Positions 58,878-64,000 of a DNA stretch of 64,000 nucleotides are shown one piece after another (position 1 is the first letter of the stretch; every line of letters begins with the position of its first letter). Under the pieces are notes generated by a model. It did no database searches and was not told the DNA's origin. It worked only from the letters and a program-made list of their open reading frames with translations. Origin of the DNA: Cyclospora cayetanensis (Eukaryota > Apicomplexa > Conoidasida > Eucoccidiorida > Eimeriidae); NCBI RefSeq assembly GCF_002999335.1, contig NW_020312042.1, positions 80,103 to 144,102 on the forward strand, read 5' to 3'. The position numbers and the translations under genes were made by a program.

Positions 58878-60729
58878 TGCAGGATTCGGGCGACTCTGCA
58901 GGGCTCAAAAGATAGAAAATCAGGAAAGCCGGAGAAAAGGCTTACTGCATTCTGCAAAGCGTGCTTTCCCCGATGCAGAAGGCGAGGCCAAGCAGCCAAT
59001 GCCTACGTCCAATCTCCACACGAACCGAGACGCTGTTCACTTCGGGAACGCAGCGCTTTCTTCCATTGAAGCGACACCTAGTAGACGGCTTAAAACCATG
59101 TGGCCCATCAACGAACCGGCGGCCAAGCGACACACTGCTAGGCAAGAAGATCCTGGTTACTTAGTAAAATGCGCAGCACAGTGCAATGGCCGTCTACCCC
59201 GCTGTGCTCAAGAGTATGAGGCACGAAGGCCTAAAAATACATTTAAAATGCATATAATCAAAGTAGCCTGAAAGGCACGAGGAGGCAAAATATGTCGCAC
59301 GGCTCCAAAGAATGCGAAACGACCCGAGGCACTTGGACTGGGTGAGCGCACGGCGAGTACACATCTACAAGACCCCCAATGCCGACAAAAGCTTTTCTTC
59401 AGTATACAAACAACCTAAAACTAGCCAAGATTAAGGTTTCAAACAATGTCCTGACATTTCGGAGGGAAGGACGGACAGAATCTCTCGAGGCCGCAAAAAG
59501 CGCAGCCGACCGCAGGCAGCGACCCCTTGGTTCATCGCGATATCAGTTTATCATCGAGAGCGGTGTGTTCCACAGTAACGCATGTGTGTGGCCAAAATTT
59601 GCAACATTTTTAAAGAGGAAATCCATTTACGCCTTAGTTTGAATTGGAGTGCCCAAAAACCGGTAGGCTGGCGTCGACAATCCGCACACTCGTGTCGTGC
59701 AAAGCAGCCACTGGTTCACTTCAAACTTATGTGGAGTAAAGCAGTGCTTAAGGCAATTTTGCCTCAAAAATTCATCTTCAGGACCACAGCAGCAGTGAAG
59801 ATCCCCTTAACTGGACGGGAATAACGCACTGTATATGCGACAGCTCGGACGTAAAAGAACAAAGGCTGATCACATCCCTTGAGTCAGGTCTCCCACAATC
59901 GGGAGGGAACACAAAGATGCCTTCTAAAAGCAGTCTATAGATGGAAAAGCCGCCTCACGATGCGATTCCGCGTTAGAACTGTACGAAAACCAATTAGGTC
60001 GTGGGTTGCTGGACAGGTTGATCTAAGAATTCTTAAACGTAGCTAAAGTGGATGCACGCGCATTACAGCTGCGAAAAGAAGATTCATAGCGCGGATTATG
60101 ATGACGCTCCCCACATTCATGAGGATTCGTCCAGCCGAGCCGCTAGCGCTGCATGAAAAGCTTTGTGAAGCAATAGCATCGACTGGTCAAAAGTGCACTC
60201 AGTACTGCGTACCATTGACTCTAAATCATTACAGAATTCAATCGACCAATGGGTTTTCAACTTTTAAAAATGTGTAATGGCATGGGCAATATGTGTGTAT
60301 CATGTATACCTAGGCATAAAATAATCATGATGCACAGATTCCCCATAAGTTGTACAGAAGCATTGCCCCAACCACGGGATAGAAACGGAACAGGTGGTAG
60401 CTAACACAGGTGATTCCGATGAATGCGGCTCAACACTGCGTGGAAATTCAGAGAGAGTCGGATGAAATGACCCGCAGCATATGTTTGAGTACTACGAACT
60501 CACAACACAGCAGATAAGAATCTCAACTGCTCATCCATTTTCGAACTATGGTAAAGAAATGTAGCTCTTGGTGGAGTCCGGCGACTGTTATGCGAGCTTC
60601 GTTCTTCTTAATGCTGCAGGCTGTTCTCTCGCAATGATGGAATAAAACTGCAAGGAAAGGCCCACGCAGACGAGTCTGAGAAGAAAGCAGCAGCACACAC
60701 ATCCTACTTCAACAAAATTGACTGCATGT
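58878..60729. other. Gene-poor stretch
   Basis: This interval lies between the start of the 1291-residue gene and the end of the ketosphingosine reductase gene. I see no domain, exon chain or clear repeat. It should include the promoter of the former gene, but no element can be defined. Confidence 0.5.
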
Positions 60730-62793
60730 TCAGCTCAGATCTACCCTCGTAACCTTCCCTCTGGAAAGTCTATGCACCGCGAATCGGTCCCAACAATGAC
60801 ACGCCGGTGCCATAGCCCTTTTCTGCTCAAGGGCTACCCACCGGAATATGCCACTCATGAAAAATTCGTAAAACAGACTCGCGAAGGATTCCGCTGAACA
60901 GACAACAGCACAGTACATGAATATACAATGCTGCGTGTGATATGCATGGATAGCTGGGACAACAACTCTGAAAGGCAGTGCTTCTGTTTAAACCACTGGG
61001 ATAGAACAAGTCGCACCGTGCGACTGGTGAACTGTATGCGCCCTTAGTTAAGCACTGCTTTACCAGCCCCAATTGCTGATCCCTGTAATTTAAAGGCTTC
61101 CACTAAGGCCCTCATTTAGATACCCAAAATACAAGCGGCTAATTTCGTATAGGCGCACCTCTGGAAAACCCCGCGTTGAGGCGTGCTAACACCCATCCCT
61201 CAAAGTCAATCGTGATGACCCGGTGACCTGTTAGGGAAACGAAATAAACAGCACGCAAGAGACTCCAGAACGTGTCAGTAAACTGGCAGGATGTACTTGG
61301 CATCGCTCCACTGTTTTCAAGCCCACGTTCACCCATGAAGGCGCTTCCTCCTCGGGAAGCACTACCCTGTTTCAGCTCGTACCTGCCTCCAAGTGGCCAA
61401 CAAGTCGTTCAGCAGCCTCTTCCGGCTGCTTCACTTTGGAGGTTTCCTCAAGAATTTCGGTGAGCTGAAACAAACGGTACCGAAACAGAAAAAGACGGTC
61501 TGTTCCGCAGCGGGTTTCAGCTGGTCGCCCCGTGCTTGTGAAAGAGGCGCCGTGGAAAATGATGAACCCGCAAATGTATTTTGTTGGCGTGCGTTCATCC
61601 TTTGCCCTCTCTCCTCTGATCCTGAGATTCAGTGAATGCACTTTCTAGCTGTATTCACCTTGTGGCGAACTTCTTTTTCACGCAGGTATCCTGGGGTGTT
61701 TACACTGGGCATGAAGGCGTTTGCGACTAGCACTCCCACTCCTGCTACTTCCTGGTTAATCGCCTCTGCAAATGCCTTCAGAGCGCTTTTTGTTGCACTA
61801 TATGCTGCGAAACCGTAGATTGGGACAAAGGCGGCAAGGCTGTTGCTGAAGCAAATGGCCCCAAACCCCGCCTCGATCATGGAAGGCAAGACATGCTTGA
61901 CTTGCAAAATCGGCGTGCACAAATTCGTCGCCACAGCTCTTTGAATATTGCTAGCCCCCGTTGCACACAACGGTCGAGGATCCACATCCGCCGCATTGCA
62001 GAAAAATATCTCAATTGGCGCTCTCGGCCTCTCCGCTTCATCCCTCCAAGCCTTCGACTGCTTCACGACGCCCTGCTCCAAGTACACAAGAAAGCCAGGT
62101 GGCAGTCATGCAAAAGGTAAGGTGCATAGCTTGGCAATGACGCAGCATGAAACTCAATGGCAGGGCGAGGTGTGATACTATGCAGGCTTGAACATACTTC
62201 GTAGCTGCGCCGGCACAGATGCATCGGCTGATTATGAGTGTGCTACGCGCTCATAAGAGCACGGCTGGGGAGCTCTAGTGGTACACTCAGCTTCAACTGA
62301 CTTTCAGAAGAACTGCAAGATCCAGACACTCAGTTGCAGCGGCGGGGTCCATCAAGTCGGCTGTAACAGTCTGCACTCGAACGGCTGCTCCGAGTGCGTC
62401 AGCCTTGTGCAACAACTTGCCCTGTGCATCTTGAAGAGCCGCAGGATCCCGAGCTACTAAAGTAATCAACGCTGCCCCCCTTTTCACTGCCTCCATTGCT
62501 ATAGCATAGCCGATTCCTCTTGAGCCACCAGTTATCAGGACATGGCGTCCTTCTAAGGCATAAGGGGCCCCAGTGCCTCCAGGCTGCTTGGGAACGCTGG
62601 CAGCCCGTGAAAGGAGCAGCTGCGCGGCATAGAGAAGTAAAATTCCAACTAGGATAATGAAATATATCGTGATTATGCCCAGTATTCCAATGGCATAGGC
62701 AAAGAGAGGGATGAACAGGACTGCCGCCCCCAGACACACCAATCCTTCCAAATTTGCCCACCTGAAGGCTCCTAAAAGAGTTTTATTCACCAT
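60730..62793 (-). CDS. KDSR: 3-ketodihydrosphingosine reductase (SDR family)
   Basis: The enzyme reduces 3-ketodihydrosphingosine to dihydrosphingosine with NADPH, the second step of de novo sphingolipid synthesis, at the ER membrane. Five exons join in phase: 62793-62302, 62072-61659, 61464-61383, 61227-61159 and 60893-60730, for 406 residues. The N-terminus has two hydrophobic spans (about residues 15-55). The cofactor motif is VLITGGSRGIGYAIAME, followed by FFCNAADVDPR. The catalytic Ser is in FSNSLAAF and Tyr/Lys in YSATKSALKAFAEAI. Next comes VNTPGYLREKE, then EETSKVKQPEEAAERLVGHL. The last exon adds FYEFFMSGIFRWVAL, a hydrophobic end matching the membrane-anchored C-terminus of the family. 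Exon 4 could instead read through to a TAG at 61139, giving a shorter protein; the phase-matched fifth exon is preferred. Confidence 0.88.
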
Positions 62794-63689
62794 TGCCAGC
62801 AATTAATGCAAAACACGCTCCAGAATAGAAGAAAATGGACTCAGACACGGACTCAAAGGCTCGCCACCGGTCCGCTGAACAGACCCACAGAGGGAAGAGG
62901 ACTGCAATGCGCAACCGGGCAAGCGCTAACAGAAAACAGTAGATCATGCAGGATCCAGAGAGAAACTTGATGCTTCTTCGTATTTTTGTCAACCCCTGGC
63001 ACCCTTTCCTATTGGATTTTCGAATGTGCAGCAGAGGGACAGTATGGGCGAGGTGGGTGGAACCTCCGTAGAGGAGAGCATATTGAACCGACTATATATG
63101 CATGCATGCATTACCTATTGATCATTTATGGTTCATTGATTAGGCAAAGGCTAAGCGGTGCGTTGTGACACGCGTCAAGCTTCTCTCAGCTCCCACCCCC
63201 CATGTCGTCTGCAGTGCATGCGTTAAATAAGAATCAGATCACGTATGAGCAGTCATTGCCCTTTTTCTACAAGTCAACACACTACTATCAACTAAAGTTT
63301 GAATGAAGTAGTATTTAATGTCATTGCTCCATTGAATGCTATTGTTCTGGCTTCGTATTCGTGGAAGACCTAGCATTGGTGGGTGGCAGAATTTTGTCCG
63401 CACGCCAAGCACAGTTTACAGAATTGTCAGTATGCCAACTGATGTTTAATTATAAGCGTCTTATAAATGATATACATAGCTTGCTTGCTCTCTTCGTAAC
63501 TACTACGAACCACTAGCACCGCAGCAGTAGAAGACTCCATACATGCATGTGACGGGCTAAGCTAAATTCAGCTGATTTCCGGACCAGCTATGAAAGCTAA
63601 GAATAAGTGAGATTCGACCACGTGATTTATCTGCCTCTTAATCTTATTTATTGCGCAGCACCTTTAGCTCTATACAAAAAAGAAAACGC
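62794..63689. other. Upstream region of the ketosphingosine reductase gene
   Basis: The promoter and 5' UTR should be here, but no element is recognisable. Short ORFs in the interval have no motif. Confidence 0.4.
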
Positions 63690-63870
63690 ACCGTTGTGTG
63701 TGTGTGTGCGAGGAGTACCATGTGCAACTAGCTGTGAATGCTCGAGAGTCTTACGGGGTGCAGCTAACGGCACCCTGGCTGTACCTCGCCCTTCATTTCA
63801 CAAGCTTTTGGGGCCCTCACAGGGAACGGAGAGAGCTCTTTTGGAAGACACTCGAAAACTTCCTACTTAG
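63690..63870 (+). repeat. Partial LTR copy F
   Basis: A GT-rich tract leads into ATGTGCAACTAGCTGTGAAT and a GGGGCCCTCACAGGGAACGG stretch that align by eye with 15910-16090 (+). They also match the reverse complement of 23600-23230. It is the distal half of the LTR family; the hairpin half was not found upstream. Confidence 0.45.
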
Positions 63871-64000
63871 CGCGTGTTCAGTTTGGGATTGAGTGCCTCC
63901 TTATGGTAACCTTAGGTGGATTATGTCGGTCAGAAGCATTGCATGGTTCGATGCAGTTGTTACCAGACACCCTTTGGCTGTAAATAACGTGGGAGGTCAG

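Noticed and set aside
1..64000. tRNA, rRNA, CRISPR arrays or bacterial operon signals
   Set aside because: None was seen on reading both strands. The intron-rich genes make this eukaryotic nuclear DNA, where CRISPR and ribosome binding sites are not expected.

Overview
This is nuclear DNA of a eukaryote, most probably a coccidian apicomplexan of the Eimeria/Cyclospora type. Evidence: genes have many short GT-AG introns; an apicoplast-type FabH is present; a block at about 45-58 kb is rich in (CAG)n-encoded Gln/Ala/Ser runs, as in Eimeria; and the gene-poor parts carry decayed Ty3/gypsy-type LTR retrotransposons. Exon structures were worked out by eye from reading frame, splice consensus and phase. 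No transcript or database evidence was available.

Layout: 1-1290 (+) is the 3' end of a beta-ketoacyl-ACP synthase III gene. 4.7-5.2 kb (-) may be a Ty1/copia-like relic. 7284-8775 (-) is a complete three-exon alanine dehydrogenase. 10.4-16.1 kb holds two decayed Ty3/gypsy elements head to head, each with an LTR on its outer side. 16919-19216 (+) is a PDI-like ER protein that ends in KDEL but has no CxxC. 20-23.6 kb is relic DNA. 23677-34012 (-) is a full-length ABCB/MDR-type transporter with many introns. 35.0-37.9 kb (-) is a third Ty3/gypsy relic. 41713-44044 (+) is a UBA-UAS protein related to UBXN7/Ubx5. 45443-54320 (+) is a long coiled-coil gene that I identify as a homologue of PPP1R21, the Fy-2 subunit of the early-endosomal FERRY complex. 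54340-55005 (+) is a doubtful ORF. 55002-58877 (-) is a 1291-residue single-exon protein I do not recognise. 60730-62793 (-) is a five-exon 3-ketodihydrosphingosine reductase. The last 1.2 kb has an LTR fragment and no gene.

The genes do not form an operon. They cover apicoplast fatty acid synthesis, amino-acid metabolism, ER folding, membrane transport, p97/ubiquitin work, endosomal trafficking and sphingolipid synthesis. The most interesting item is the PPP1R21 homologue. It has a long N-terminal extension with two gamma-adaptin-ear-type tetrapeptides, a 16-residue Thr/Pro tandem repeat, and a C-terminal CxxC...CxxC module.
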